Part shown: piece after piece, positions 17,248 to 26,288 of the stretch
Numbering within the stretch: position 1 is the first letter of the stretch
Layout: every line of letters starts with the position of its first letter
The notes under the pieces: generated by a model
The model's input: the letters and a program-made list of their open reading frames with translations, nothing else
The model's database searches: none
What the model was told of the DNA's origin: nothing
Program-made: the position numbers and the translations under genes
Origin: Allgaiera indica
GTDB lineage: Bacteria > Pseudomonadota > Alphaproteobacteria > Rhodobacterales > Rhodobacteraceae
Reading direction: 5' to 3'
Assembly (NCBI RefSeq): GCF_900106675.1
Contig: NZ_FNOB01000016.1
Location: 26,665-90,664 of the forward strand
Length of the DNA: 64,000 nt

Positions 17248-18165
17248 TCAGCCGGGCAGCAAAGCCGCGCCGATCTCGGCCTTGCAGCGTGCCGCCATGA
17301 AATCCACGAAAACCCGGATCTTGGGATCCTTGAATCGCCGGTGCGGATAGAGGCAGGACAATTGAGCCGGCACCGGCGGCGACGCCTCGGCCACGATCTG
17401 CAACCGCCCGTCGCGCAGATATTCCGCCACCTCGAACAGCGGCTTCATCACCACGCCGCGCCCGTCCAGCGCCCAGCCGGTCAGCACGTCGCCATCGTCG
17501 GATTCGAACGGCCCCGAGATCTCGAACCGGCGCGGCCCCTCGGGGGTTTGCAGCGTCCACTGGAATTCCTTCGCGCCGGGAAAGCGCAAGGTCAGGCAAT
17601 CGTGCCCCGCCACCAGCGCCGCCCCGTCTTCCGGCATCCCGCGCCGCGCGATGTAGTCGGGCGCCGCGCACAGCACCCGCGGGCATTCCGCGATCACCCG
17701 GACCTTGAGGCTGCTGTCTTCCAGGATCCCCAGATGGAACGCCACGTCCAACCCCTCTCCGGCCACGTCGATGACCCGGTCGGACAGCCTCAGACGCACG
17801 TCGATTTGCGGATATGCGTCCTTGAAGGCGGGCACGGCCGGCGCGATCAGACGCCGCCCGATCCCCAGGGGGGCGGCGACGAAAACGGTGCCGCGCGGGC
17901 TTTGGGTGGCGCTGACCACCGCCGCCTCGGCCGCGTCGATCGCGTCCAGCACCTTCAGCGCGCCCTCGTAGAACAGCCGCCCGCTTTCGGTCGGATGCAG
18001 GCTGCGGGTGGTCCGGTTGAACAGCCGCACGCCCAGATGCTTTTCCATCTCCGCGACCCGGGCCGAGGCCACCGCGGGCGAAGTGCGCTGATCACGCGCC
18101 GCCGCCGACATGCTGCCCAATTCATAGACACGCACGAACATCTTGACGTTGTTCACATAGGACAT
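17248..18165 (-). CDS. LysR-family transcriptional regulator
   Basis: A 305-residue regulator with the N-terminal winged helix-turn-helix (residues about 5-63: FVRVYELGSMSAAARDQRTS through HLGVRLFNRTTRSLHPTESG) and a LysR substrate-binding domain (about 88-295) starting with GTVFVAAPLGIGRRLIAP. It is divergent from the urate oxidase gene puuD, with 115 bases between the starts, the classic arrangement in which a LysR protein controls its neighbour. The effector is unknown; a purine breakdown intermediate is an inference from context. Confidence 0.93.
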   Translation of the reverse strand: MSYVNNVKMFVRVYELGSMSAAARDQRTSPAVASARVAEMEKHLGVRLFNRTTRSLHPTESGRLFYEGALKVLDAIDAAEAAVVSATQSPRGTVFVAAPLGIGRRLIAPAVPAFKDAYPQIDVRLRLSDRVIDVAGEGLDVAFHLGILEDSSLKVRVIAECPRVLCAAPDYIARRGMPEDGAALVAGHDCLTLRFPGAKEFQWTLQTPEGPRRFEISGPFESDDGDVLTGWALDGRGVVMKPLFEVAEYLRDGRLQIVAEASPPVPAQLSCLYPHRRFKDPKIRVFVDFMAARCKAEIGAALLPG

Positions 18166-18280
18166 GGGGATTTTCTGGTCACGTTTGAAAGTCCTCTGAC
18201 ATTTGCCGGATTAACAAAAAGGTGGGCGCCGGTATAGCGTCGGGTGAAACGAGACCGGCGACGGCAGGGGGCGACGGCAG

Positions 18281-19534
18281 GTGGACTACGCAATCCTAGA
18301 GGACTGGCTGCAATTCGCGGTGCGCTGGTTTCACGTCGTCGCGGGCATCGCCTGGATCGGCTCTTCGTTCTATTTCATCGCGCTGGATCTGGGGCTAAGG
18401 CGCGACCGTCCGCTGGCCTCGGGCGCGGATGGAGAGGAATGGCAGGTCCACGGCGGCGGTTTTTACCATGTCGAGAAATACATGGTCGCCCCCGATGCCC
18501 TGCCAGAGCACCTGACCTGGTTCAAATGGGAGGCCTACACCACCTGGCTGACCGGTTTCCTGATGATGGTGCTGGTCTATTACATGGGCGCGAACATCTA
18601 CCTGGTGGATCCGAACGTGCTGGCGATGCCCACCTGGGTGGCAATCTGCATCTCCCTTGGCTCGCTGATCTTCGGCTGGATCGCCTATGACCTGATCTGC
18701 AAGTCGCGCTTCGGCGATGACAACACCCGGCTGATGATCGGGCTTTATGTGATCCTGGTGGCCATGGCCTGGGGCTATGCGCATGTCTTCTCGGGCCGGG
18801 CGGCACTGCTGCACCTTGGGGCGTTCACGGCGACGATCATGTCGGCCAATGTCTTCATGATCATCATCCCCAATCAGAAGATCGTGGTGGCGGACCTGCG
18901 CGCAGGCCGCACGCCGGACGCGAAATACGGGCGCATCGCTAAGCAGCGCAGCACGCATAACAACTATCTGACGCTGCCGGTTCTGTTCCTGATGTTGTCG
19001 AACCACTACCCGCTGGCATTCGCCACCAAGTACAACTGGGTCATCGCCAGCCTTGTCTTCCTGATGGGGGTGACGATCCGGCATTTCTTCAATACCTACC
19101 ACAAGACCAAGCGCAAGCTCTGGTGGACCTGGGCGGTGACCGCGCTGATCTTCGGGGTCATCATCTGGCTCTCGATGGCGCCGCTACGGTCCGAGGAGGT
19201 AACCAAGACCGCCCAGCTTTCGCCCGCGGCGCTGCGCTTCGCCCAGGCGCCCGGCTTTAGGGACGTGACCGACATCGTCACCGGCAATTGCTCGATGTGC
19301 CACGCGCGGTCGGCGGCACAGAACGGGATCGTCGCCCATGCGCCGAAGGACGTGCTGCTGGAAACCCCGGCCGAGATCGCGCAGGAGGCAAAGCGGATCT
19401 ACATCCAGGCCGGGGTGACCCATGCGATGCCGCCGGGCAACTACAATTACATGAGCCCCGCCGACCGCGCCCGGATCATGGCCTGGTTCCGGGCCGGCGA
19501 GGCCGGGATCAGGGCGCCGAAGCAGGGCGGCTAG
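18281..19534 (+). CDS. puuD: Membrane-bound urate hydroxylase PuuD
   Basis: A 417-residue inner-membrane protein: eight or so transmembrane helices in the N-terminal urate-oxidase domain (starting DYAILEDWLQFAVRWFHVV) and a C-terminal cytochrome c domain with the haem-binding motif CSMCH at residues 337-341 and a later methionine ligand candidate in THAMPPGN. PuuD oxidises urate to 5-hydroxyisourate and passes electrons to the respiratory chain instead of making peroxide. Translation starts at a GTG. No other purine catabolism gene (uraH, uraD, alc) lies in the window, so the pathway is scattered. Confidence 0.93.
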   Translation: MDYAILEDWLQFAVRWFHVVAGIAWIGSSFYFIALDLGLRRDRPLASGADGEEWQVHGGGFYHVEKYMVAPDALPEHLTWFKWEAYTTWLTGFLMMVLVYYMGANIYLVDPNVLAMPTWVAICISLGSLIFGWIAYDLICKSRFGDDNTRLMIGLYVILVAMAWGYAHVFSGRAALLHLGAFTATIMSANVFMIIIPNQKIVVADLRAGRTPDAKYGRIAKQRSTHNNYLTLPVLFLMLSNHYPLAFATKYNWVIASLVFLMGVTIRHFFNTYHKTKRKLWWTWAVTALIFGVIIWLSMAPLRSEEVTKTAQLSPAALRFAQAPGFRDVTDIVTGNCSMCHARSAAQNGIVAHAPKDVLLETPAEIAQEAKRIYIQAGVTHAMPPGNYNYMSPADRARIMAWFRAGEAGIRAPKQGG

Positions 19535-19570
19535 GCCCCACCGGCGCCCGGGCGCGCCCGGAGGCGCCCG

Positions 19571-20365
19571 CTACCCTTTCTGCCGCATCCCCCCGAACCC
19601 CGCCGACAGCGCGAAGACCACGGCCGCCGCGCAGACAACCGACGGCCCGGCCGGGGTGTCGAAACGCAGCGAGGCCCACAGCCCCGCCAGCACCGCGACC
19701 ATCCCGATCAGCGACGCGAAGACGGCCATGCGCTCTGGCGTTCGCGCAAAGCCCCGCGCGGCGGCCGCCGGGATGATCAGCATCGCGGCGATCAGCAGCG
19801 CGCCCACCACCTTGATCGCCACCGCCACCACCACCGCCAGCGCCAGCGTCAGCACCAGCCGCTCGCGCGCCGGGTTCACCCCCGATGCCTGGGCCAGATC
19901 CTCGCTCAGCGTCGCGGTCAGCAGACCCGGCCAGCGCCAGGCCAGCCCGGCCAGCACCAGCCCGGCGCCGCCCCAGATCAGCCAGACGTCATTCCATGAC
20001 ACCGCCAGGATATCACCGAACAGATAGGCCTCCAGATCGACGCGCACGCCCGAAACGAAGCTGATAGCCACCAGCCCGACCGCCAGCGAGGAATGGGCCA
20101 GCACCCCCAACGTCGTGTCGATTGCCCAGCCGCGCCCGGCCAGCGCCGAAACCGTCAGCGCCATCAACAGTGCCACCCCCAGCGTGCCGGCGTAGATCGA
20201 GACAGAGAACCCCAGCGCCAGCGCCACCCCCAGGATCGCCGCATGGGCCGTGGCGTCCCCGAAAAAGGCCATCCGGCGCCAGACCACGAAGCAGCCCAGC
20301 GGCCCCGCCGCCAGCGCCAGCCCGACGCCGGCCAGGGCCGCACGGATCAGGAAGGGCTCATACAT
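19571..20365 (-). CDS. znuB: Zinc ABC transporter permease ZnuB
   Basis: A 264-residue ABC-3 family permease with about eight membrane helices. Diagnostic stretches are CFVVWRRMAFFGDATAHAAILGVALA near the N-terminus and VVGALLIAAMLIIPAAAARGFA in the C-terminal half. It forms the inner-membrane channel for Zn(II) with ZnuC and ZnuA. Its ATG overlaps the end of znuC by 8 bases, so the two are translationally coupled. Confidence 0.93.
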   Translation of the reverse strand: MYEPFLIRAALAGVGLALAAGPLGCFVVWRRMAFFGDATAHAAILGVALALGFSVSIYAGTLGVALLMALTVSALAGRGWAIDTTLGVLAHSSLAVGLVAISFVSGVRVDLEAYLFGDILAVSWNDVWLIWGGAGLVLAGLAWRWPGLLTATLSEDLAQASGVNPARERLVLTLALAVVVAVAIKVVGALLIAAMLIIPAAAARGFARTPERMAVFASLIGMVAVLAGLWASLRFDTPAGPSVVCAAAVVFALSAGFGGMRQKG

Positions 20366-21134
20366 GGTCGGCCTCCGACATCTTCGCAGGGGCGGCAGCG
20401 GGGCCGCGGTCGTGATCGTGATCGTGATCGTGGTGATGGTCATGATCGTGCTGGTACAACGCCAGCGTGCCACGCGTGCCCAGACCGAAGAGCGCGCGGT
20501 ATTCCGGCGCGTTCGACACCACATGTGGCGTGCCCTGGCAGCAGACATGGCCGTTGAGGCAGATCACCCGATCCGAAGCGCTCATCACCACATGCAGATC
20601 GTGGCTGACCATCAGGATCGCACAGCCAAATTCGGCCCGCACCTCCTCGATCAGTTCATAGAAGGCGGCCTCGCCGGGTTGATCGAGCCCCTGGGTCGGT
20701 TCGTCGAGGACCAGGATGTCGGGCCTGGCCAGCAGCGCCCGGGCCAGCAGAACCCGTTGCAACTGCCCCCCGGACAGCCCCAGCATCTGGCGTTCTTCCA
20801 TGCCGGCCATGCTGACCCGGGCCAGCACGGCGGCGGTGTCGGCCGCGCCGTGGCGGCGGGGCAGCGACAGAAAACGGCGCACCGTCAGCGGCAGCCCCGC
20901 ATCGATATGCAGCCTTTGCGGAACATAGCCCAGCCGCAGGCCGGGTTTGCGCGTGACCCTGCCCGACGCCAGCGGCTGAATTCCCAAAAGCGCGCGCAGA
21001 AGCGTCGACTTGCCGGATCCGTTGGGCCCGACGATGGTGACGATCTCGCCCGGCTCCAGCGCCAGATCCACGCCCTCCAACACCGTCGCGCCGCCCAGAC
21101 GGACGGTCAGATCGCGGGCTTCGATCAGGGTCAT
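20358..21134 (-). CDS. znuC: Zinc ABC transporter ATP-binding protein ZnuC
   Basis: A 258-residue ATPase: Walker A GPNGSGKST at residues 36-44, signature LSGGQLQR, Walker B ILVLDEPTQGLD and switch histidine in VSHDLHVV. The C-terminus carries a His/Asp-rich tract (HDHDHHHDHDHDHD) that can bind zinc and is common in ZnuC proteins. The start at 21134 gives MTLIEARDLTV and a 4-base ATGA overlap with zur; an upstream in-frame start inside zur is unlikely. Confidence 0.94.
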   Translation of the reverse strand: MTLIEARDLTVRLGGATVLEGVDLALEPGEIVTIVGPNGSGKSTLLRALLGIQPLASGRVTRKPGLRLGYVPQRLHIDAGLPLTVRRFLSLPRRHGAADTAAVLARVSMAGMEERQMLGLSGGQLQRVLLARALLARPDILVLDEPTQGLDQPGEAAFYELIEEVRAEFGCAILMVSHDLHVVMSASDRVICLNGHVCCQGTPHVVSNAPEYRALFGLGTRGTLALYQHDHDHHHDHDHDHDRGPAAAPAKMSEADHV

Positions 21135-21694
21135 GCGCGGATCTCCGGGGCGGCGGACTGGCAGGCGGGACATAGGCCCACGGCCTCGACGCTGGCGCGA
21201 TCAATGGCGAAATCGACATCCCGCGCGGCAAGTTTCAGCGCCTCGGAAACCCGCGCGCCCGGGGCCTCGGCGATGGCGTTGCAGCCGGTGCAGATCAGGA
21301 AGACCGGGCGATGCGCTTCGCCCGGGTGGGCACAGGCGGCAAAGGCGTTCAGGCGGCGGATACGGTGGGCAAACCCCTGCTCGACCAGAAATTCCAACGC
21401 GCGATAGGCCACCGGTGGCTGCTTGCCAAAGCCGTCCTCGGCCAGCCGGTCCAGCACCTCGTAGGCCCCCATGGCACGGTGCTGTTCAAGCAGGATTTCC
21501 AGCGTCCTGCGGCGCACCGGCGTCATCCGCAGGCCGCGCGCGGCCGCCAACGCCTCGGCCCTGCCCAGCGCCTCTGTGGTGCAATGGCCATGATCGTGAC
21601 AATGGAACGCGCGGCCGGGGTCATCCGCCCCGGTGCTTTTCACACCGGGACCTTTCGCGACGGCGCCGGGCGCGGGCTGAATGGGATCGGACAT
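21131..21694 (-). CDS. zur: Zinc uptake regulator Zur (Fur family)
   Basis: A 187-residue Fur-family repressor. The winged-helix part reads RMTPVRRRTLEILLEQHRAMGAYEVLDRL and ALEFLVEQGFAHRI. The structural zinc cysteines are in CTGCN and CPAC, and a sensory His/Cys site is likely around HPGEAHRP. The N-terminus has extra His/Asp residues (HCHDHGHC). It is the first gene of zur-znuC-znuB and faces znuA. Two matching palindromes lie between them, so it probably represses both units when zinc is plentiful. Confidence 0.92.
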   Translation of the reverse strand: MSDPIQPAPGAVAKGPGVKSTGADDPGRAFHCHDHGHCTTEALGRAEALAAARGLRMTPVRRRTLEILLEQHRAMGAYEVLDRLAEDGFGKQPPVAYRALEFLVEQGFAHRIRRLNAFAACAHPGEAHRPVFLICTGCNAIAEAPGARVSEALKLAARDVDFAIDRASVEAVGLCPACQSAAPEIRA

Positions 21695-21708
21695 CAGAGC
21701 CTCACGGA

Positions 21709-21725
21709 ATGTTATGCTATCACAT
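21709..21725. promoter_or_regulatory. Candidate Zur operator 1
   Basis: Imperfect palindrome ATGTTATgctATCACAT (7-3-7, one mismatch between half-sites), 15 bases upstream of the zur start. It resembles the AT-rich ATGTTATNNNATAACAT Zur boxes known from proteobacteria. The AT-rich sequence stands out from the GC-rich surroundings. Confidence 0.6.
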
Positions 21726-21733
21726 CTCTTGAC

Positions 21734-21750
21734 ATGTTATCTTATTACAT
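21734..21750. promoter_or_regulatory. Candidate Zur operator 2
   Basis: Palindrome ATGTTATcttATTACAT with the same 7-3-7 layout as operator 1 and one half-site mismatch, centred 25 bp from it and 40 bases before the znuA start. Two similar sites in the shared zur/znuA control region suggest one repressor handles both directions. Confidence 0.6.
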
Positions 21751-21789
21751 ACGATATGTCGTGACGAACCACAACCCCGGAGGCTTCCG

Positions 21790-22719
21790 ATGACATCTTC
21801 CCCCTTGCGCGGCCTGGTCGCCGCGGTGGCGCTGGCCCTGATGGGCACCTCGTCATTTGCCGGCGTGCCCCGGGTGGTGACCGATATCCCGCCGGTCGGC
21901 TCTTTGGTGGCGCAGGTGATGGGCGATCTGGGCCGCCCGGAAGTGTTGACCGGCAAGGGCGCCGATCCGCATGATCTGCAGTTGCGCCCCTCGCAGGCGG
22001 TGGCGCTGGCGCAGGCGGATCTGGTGTTCTGGATCGGGCCCGAACTGACCCCGTGGCTGGCGCGCGCATTGCAGGGGGCCGGGGGCCGGGCGAAGTCGGT
22101 ATCGCTGCTGCATCTTCCGGGCACCAAGACCCTGGATTACAGCGCCGGCCAGGGCGATCCTGCCGCCGCCGCGGGCGATCACGATCACGCGCATGACGAA
22201 GGCGCGCTGAACCCCCATGCCTGGCTGGATCCCGACAACGCGCGGCTCTGGCTGAAGGCGATCGCGGCGGATCTGGCGCAGGCTGATCCCGCCCATGCGG
22301 CCCAGTACCGCGCGAATGCCAAGGAAGCCGAGGCCAGGGTCGCCCAAGCCGATGCGCGCGCCCGGCAGATCCTGGCCCCCGTCGGCACCCGCCCGATCAT
22401 CGTCTATCATGATGCGCTGGGCTATTTCGCACGCCATTACGGGCTGCATCTGGCAGGGTCGATCGCCCTGGGCGATGCCGCGACGCCCGGCGCGCGGCGC
22501 CTGGCCGATATCCGGGGGCTGCTGGCAAAGGGTGATGCGGTCTGCGTGTTCCCCGAGGCCGGAGTCGATCCGCGGCTGGTCCAGACCGTGACGCAGGGCA
22601 CGAAGGTGAAGATCGGCGCGCCGCTGGATCCTCCGGGCACGATGCTGGCTCCGGGGCCCAAGCTGTACGAGCGGCTGATCGAGGGCATGGCCCGGAAGAT
22701 CGCCGATTGCGCCGGCTGA
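21790..22719 (+). CDS. znuA: Zinc ABC transporter, periplasmic zinc-binding protein ZnuA
   Basis: A 309-residue substrate-binding protein with an N-terminal signal peptide (cleavage near SSFAGVP). Family features are DIPPVGSLVAQVMGDLG, GADPHDLQLRPSQ with a zinc-ligand histidine, the central His/Asp loop DHDHAHDEG, and NPHAWLDPDNARLW with a second ligand. A third histidine is in YHDALGYFARHY. It delivers Zn(II) to ZnuBC. It is transcribed away from zur-znuCB, with the presumed Zur operators in between. Confidence 0.95.
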   Translation: MTSSPLRGLVAAVALALMGTSSFAGVPRVVTDIPPVGSLVAQVMGDLGRPEVLTGKGADPHDLQLRPSQAVALAQADLVFWIGPELTPWLARALQGAGGRAKSVSLLHLPGTKTLDYSAGQGDPAAAAGDHDHAHDEGALNPHAWLDPDNARLWLKAIAADLAQADPAHAAQYRANAKEAEARVAQADARARQILAPVGTRPIIVYHDALGYFARHYGLHLAGSIALGDAATPGARRLADIRGLLAKGDAVCVFPEAGVDPRLVQTVTQGTKVKIGAPLDPPGTMLAPGPKLYERLIEGMARKIADCAG

Positions 22720-22802
22720 GGGTCTCGCGCCGCTACACGGCCTCTTTCTCGGCCCGGTTCGCGGCAGGGTCCGGGCCGGGCCATCGCCGCCGGCCAGCAG
22801 GC

Positions 22803-23345
22803 CTATTTGCGCCGCAGATGTTCGTCCAGCCGCGGCAGGATCTCGATGAAGTTGCAGGGTCGGTGGCGGTAATCCAGCTGGAATTTCAGGATCTCGTCCC
22901 AGGCGTCGCGGCAGGCGCCCGGGCTGCCGGGAAGGGCAAAAAGATAGGTCCCCCCCGCCACGCCGCCGGTGGCGCGCGACTGCACCGCCGAAGTGCCGAT
23001 CTTCTGCATCGAAACCATGGTGAACACCGTGGCGAAGGCCTCGATCTCTTTCTCGTAGACATCGCGGTGGGCCTCGACCGTCACGTCGCGCCCCGTAAGC
23101 CCGGTTCCGCCGGTCGAGATCACCACATCCACGCCCGGATCAGCGATCCAGGCGCGCAGTTGCTTGGCGATCTGCGCCCGTTCGTCAGGCAGGAGGGCGC
23201 GGGCGGCCAGGCTGTGGCCGGCCTCCTGCAGGCGCGCGACAAGCGTGTCGCCGGACTTGTCGTCGGCCTGGGTGCGGGTGTCGGACACCGTCAGCACCGC
23301 GATGCGGACGGGAATGAAATCGAGGGATTCGTCGATGCGGCTCAT
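22803..23345 (-). CDS. moaB: Molybdenum cofactor biosynthesis protein MoaB
   Basis: A 180-residue MoCF-domain protein. Conserved parts are RIAVLTVSDTRT, the molybdopterin-binding loop STGGTGLTGRDVT, and GSPGACRDAW near the C-terminus. MoaB/MogA proteins adenylylate molybdopterin before molybdate insertion; which of the two activities this one has is not certain from sequence. Its ATG overlaps the uracil-DNA glycosylase stop by 4 bases (ATGA). No other molybdenum cofactor gene is nearby. Confidence 0.93.
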   Translation of the reverse strand: MSRIDESLDFIPVRIAVLTVSDTRTQADDKSGDTLVARLQEAGHSLAARALLPDERAQIAKQLRAWIADPGVDVVISTGGTGLTGRDVTVEAHRDVYEKEIEAFATVFTMVSMQKIGTSAVQSRATGGVAGGTYLFALPGSPGACRDAWDEILKFQLDYRHRPCNFIEILPRLDEHLRRK

Positions 23346-24175
23346 GGCAGCCCTTTCAGCCTTGCGCGAAGATCCAGAAGATCCGCCCAGGCCTCGCGCT
23401 TGGCATGGGGGTTGCGCAGCAGATAGGCCGGATGGAAGGTGGGCAGCACCGGCAGGCCCAGGGCTTCGGTCCATTGGCCGCGCATCCGTGTGATGCCGCG
23501 CCGGCCCAGCACGGCCGCGCAGGGCGTGTTGCCCATCAGCACCAGGATATCGGGCGCCGCCAGGTCCACATGGCGCCGCACGAAGGGCATCATCATCGCG
23601 ATCTCGGCGGCTTCGGGGTCGCGGTTGTGGGGCGGACGCCAGGGCAGGATGTTCGAGATATAGACCGAGGCCTGCGGATCGGGACTGCTGCGCGACAACC
23701 CGATCGCCGCCAGCATCCGGTCCAGCAACCGCCCGGCGCGGCCGACGAAGGGCTTGCCCTCGAGGTCCTCTTCCCGACCCGGCGCCTCGCCCAGAATCAT
23801 CACCCGCGCCGCCGGGTTGCCGTCGGCGAAGACGGTGGTCTTGGCGCCGCGCTTCAGCTCGCAATGACCGAAACCCGCGATGGCGTCGCGCAGCGCCTCC
23901 AGATCCGCGGCCCCACGCGCGGAAACCTCGGCCACCGCGACCGGATCGGGGCCGACCTGTGGCGCAGGCATCGGCTGCGGCATGGCGGCCCGCTGCGGGG
24001 CTGGCTGCGCGGCGCCCGGCTGCGCGGCATCGGACCCGGCTTCGGCGGGGGCCTGGGCCGCATAGCGGTTGATCGGGGCGTCGGACAGGGCCTCGTCCGC
24101 GCCCAGTTCGACCTGCCACGCCAGCATCGCCAGCGCGGTGTCGAAATCCAGATCTGGCCCGGCCTCTGCTTTCAT
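23342..24175 (-). CDS. Family 4/5-like uracil-DNA glycosylase lacking most Fe-S cysteines
   Basis: A 277-residue UDG-fold protein: an Ala/Pro/Gln-rich linker at residues 40-85, motif A GEAPGREEDLEGKPFVGRAG (129-148), NILPWRPPHNRDP (175-187) and the motif HPAYLLRNP (248-256). It should excise uracil from deaminated DNA. Family 4 enzymes hold a 4Fe-4S cluster with four cysteines. Here only C105 is in place; the positions in the CxxC-like start, the usual KCRPP (W179 here) and the next helix (methionine cluster 194-196) are not cysteine. It is therefore probably cluster-free, as some alphaproteobacterial relatives appear to be. It precedes and overlaps moaB. Confidence 0.85.
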   Translation of the reverse strand: MKAEAGPDLDFDTALAMLAWQVELGADEALSDAPINRYAAQAPAEAGSDAAQPGAAQPAPQRAAMPQPMPAPQVGPDPVAVAEVSARGAADLEALRDAIAGFGHCELKRGAKTTVFADGNPAARVMILGEAPGREEDLEGKPFVGRAGRLLDRMLAAIGLSRSSPDPQASVYISNILPWRPPHNRDPEAAEIAMMMPFVRRHVDLAAPDILVLMGNTPCAAVLGRRGITRMRGQWTEALGLPVLPTFHPAYLLRNPHAKREAWADLLDLRARLKGLP

Positions 24176-24225
24176 GCCCGGAAGCTAGGCGATTCCGCGC
24201 CCGGTTGGAACCGGTTTCGCCACGC

Positions 24226-24256
24226 TTGACTTCCGCCACGGCGGGCGGCACATATC
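24226..24256 (+). promoter_or_regulatory. Possible sigma-70-type promoter of thrS
   Basis: TTGACT at 24226-24231 and ACATAT or CATATC at about 24250-24256 are separated by 18-19 bases, upstream of a GAGGAGG ribosome site and the thrS ATG. It is the only good match to a -35/-10 pair in this spacer. No T-box or other leader RNA is evident. Confidence 0.35.
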
Positions 24257-24316
24257 GGCCAGACATACCCGCAACCGGGCGTTCCGTGGGCGCCAAACCG
24301 ACGAGGAGGAAGGCCG

Positions 24317-26275
24317 ATGAGCCTTGACCAGTCCGCTATTTCCCTGACATTCCCCGATGGCAACAGCCGCGAATTCCCGCGTGGCGTGACCCCGGCCGAG
24401 GTGGCCGCCGACATCTCGAAGTCGCTGGGAAAGAAGGCGATTTCGGCGCAGGTCGACGGCCGGCACTGGGATCTGCAATGGCCGATCGAGGCCGATGCGA
24501 AGATCGCCATCAACACCCTGTCCGACGACGCCCCGGCGCTGGAACTGATCCGCCACGACCTGGCCCACATCATGGCCCGCGCGGTGCAAGAGCTGTGGCC
24601 CGACGTCAAGGTCACCATCGGCCCGGTGATCAAGGACGGCTGGTACTACGATTTCGACCGGGCCGAACCCTTCACCCCCGAGGATCTGGGCGCGATCGAG
24701 AAGAAGATGAAGGAGATCATCAATCTTCGCGATCCGGTGCGCACCGAGGTCTGGGACCGCGACCGCGCCATCGCCCATTACCGCAAGACCGGCGAGCCCT
24801 ACAAGGTGGAGCTGGTCGAGGCGATCCCGGCCGACCAGAAGATCCGGATGTACTGGCACGGCAATTGGCAGGATCTGTGCCGCGGCCCGCATCTGCAGCA
24901 CACGGGCCAGGTGCCCGCCGATGGTTTCAAGCTGATGAGCGTGGCCGGCGCCTACTGGCGCGGCGACAGTTCAAAACCGATGCTGCAGCGCATCTACGGC
25001 GTTGCCTTCAAGAACCGCGACGACCTGAAGGCCCATCTGACCATGCTGGAAGAGGCCGCCAAGCGCGACCACCGCAAGCTGGGCCGCGAGATGGACCTGT
25101 TCCACATGCAGGAAGAGGCCCCGGGCCAGGTGTTCTGGCATCCGAACGGCTGGACGATCTACACCACGCTGCAGGATTACATGCGCCGCAAGCAGCGCGC
25201 CGGCGGCTATGTCGAGGTCAACACCCCCCAGGTGGTCAGCCGCGTGCTGTGGGAGAAATCCGGCCACTGGGCAAATTATCAAGAGAACATGTTCATCGTC
25301 GAGGTCGACGAGGAACACGCGCGCGAGAAGACGATCAACGCGCTGAAGCCGATGAACTGCCCCTGCCATGTGCAGATCTTCAACGTCGGGCTGAAATCCT
25401 ACCGCGACCTGCCCCTGCGCATGGCCGAGTTCGGATCGTGCAACCGCTATGAGCCTTCGGGCGCGCTGCATGGCATCATGCGGGTGCGCGGCTTCACCCA
25501 GGACGATGCGCATATCTTCTGCACCGAGGACCAGATCGAGAGCGAGACCAAGCGCTACATCGCTTTCCTGTCGGACATCTACCACGACCTTGGCTTCGAC
25601 AATTTCAAGATCAAGTTCTCCGACCGGCCGGAATCGCGCGCCGGGTCGGATGAGGTCTGGGACAAGGCCGAGGCGGCGCTTCTGTCGGCCACTCGCGCCG
25701 CCAATTGCGATGTCGAGCTGAACCCGGGCGAAGGCGCCTTCTACGGGCCGAAGCTGGAATTCGTGCTGACCGACGCGATCGGGCGCGACTGGCAATGCGG
25801 CACTCATCAGGTGGATTTCGTGCTGCCCGAACGGCTGGATGCCAGCTACATCGGCCAGGATGGCGCCAAGCATCGCCCGGTGATGCTGCACCGCGCCACG
25901 CTGGGCAGTTTCGAGCGTTTCATCGGCATCCTGATCGAAAGCCACGCCGGGAAACTGCCGATGTGGCTGGCACCGCGGCAGGTGGTGGTGGCCTCGATCG
26001 TGTCCGAGGCCGACGATTATGTGCATGAGGTCGTGAACACCCTGCGCGCCGCCGGCGTCCGGGCCGAGGCCGACACCCGCAACGAGAAGATCAACTACAA
26101 GGTCCGCGAACATTCGCTGGGCAAGGTGCCGGTGATCCTGGCGATCGGCATGAAAGAGGTCGAGGAGCGCAGCGTTTCGGTCCGCCGGCTGGGCGAGAAA
26201 ACGACCCAGACCGTACCGCTGGACGGCATCGTCGGCGATCTGGCCGCCGAGGGCACACCGCCCGACCTGCGTTGA
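24317..26275 (+). CDS. thrS: Threonine-tRNA ligase
   Basis: A 652-residue class II synthetase with the full domain order: TGS (about 1-65), editing/SAD domain (about 70-230, with [13 protein letters not shown] and [10 protein letters not shown]), catalytic core with zinc ligands in [10 protein letters not shown], motif 2 [21 protein letters not shown] and motif 3 [16 protein letters not shown], and a C-terminal anticodon domain from about 540. It charges tRNA-Thr and edits Ser-tRNA-Thr. Start and length are normal, with a strong GAGGAGG site just upstream. It stands as a single transcription unit between divergent and convergent neighbours. Confidence 0.98.
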   Translation: MSLDQSAISLTFPDGNSREFPRGVTPAEVAADISKSLGKKAISAQVDGRHWDLQWPIEADAKIAINTLSDDAPALELIRHDLAHIMARAVQELWPDVKVTIGPVIKDGWYYDFDRAEPFTPEDLGAIEKKMKEIINLRDPVRTEVWDRDRAIAHYRKTGEPYKVELVEAIPADQKIRMYWHGNWQDLCRGPHLQHTGQVPADGFKLMSVAGAYWRGDSSKPMLQRIYGVAFKNRDDLKAHLTMLEEAAKRDHRKLGREMDLFHMQEEAPGQVFWHPNGWTIYTTLQDYMRRKQRAGGYVEVNTPQVVSRVLWEKSGHWANYQENMFIVEVDEEHAREKTINALKPMNCPCHVQIFNVGLKSYRDLPLRMAEFGSCNRYEPSGALHGIMRVRGFTQDDAHIFCTEDQIESETKRYIAFLSDIYHDLGFDNFKIKFSDRPESRAGSDEVWDKAEAALLSATRAANCDVELNPGEGAFYGPKLEFVLTDAIGRDWQCGTHQVDFVLPERLDASYIGQDGAKHRPVMLHRATLGSFERFIGILIESHAGKLPMWLAPRQVVVASIVSEADDYVHEVVNTLRAAGVRAEADTRNEKINYKVREHSLGKVPVILAIGMKEVEERSVSVRRLGEKTTQTVPLDGIVGDLAAEGTPPDLR

Positions 26276-26288
26276 AGCGCGGCCCGGC

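Noticed and set aside
20400..20450. Repeated gatcgtgatcgtgatcgtgg sequence, considered as a repeat or CRISPR-like feature
   Set aside because: It encodes the His/Asp-rich tail of ZnuC and is explained by that protein sequence.
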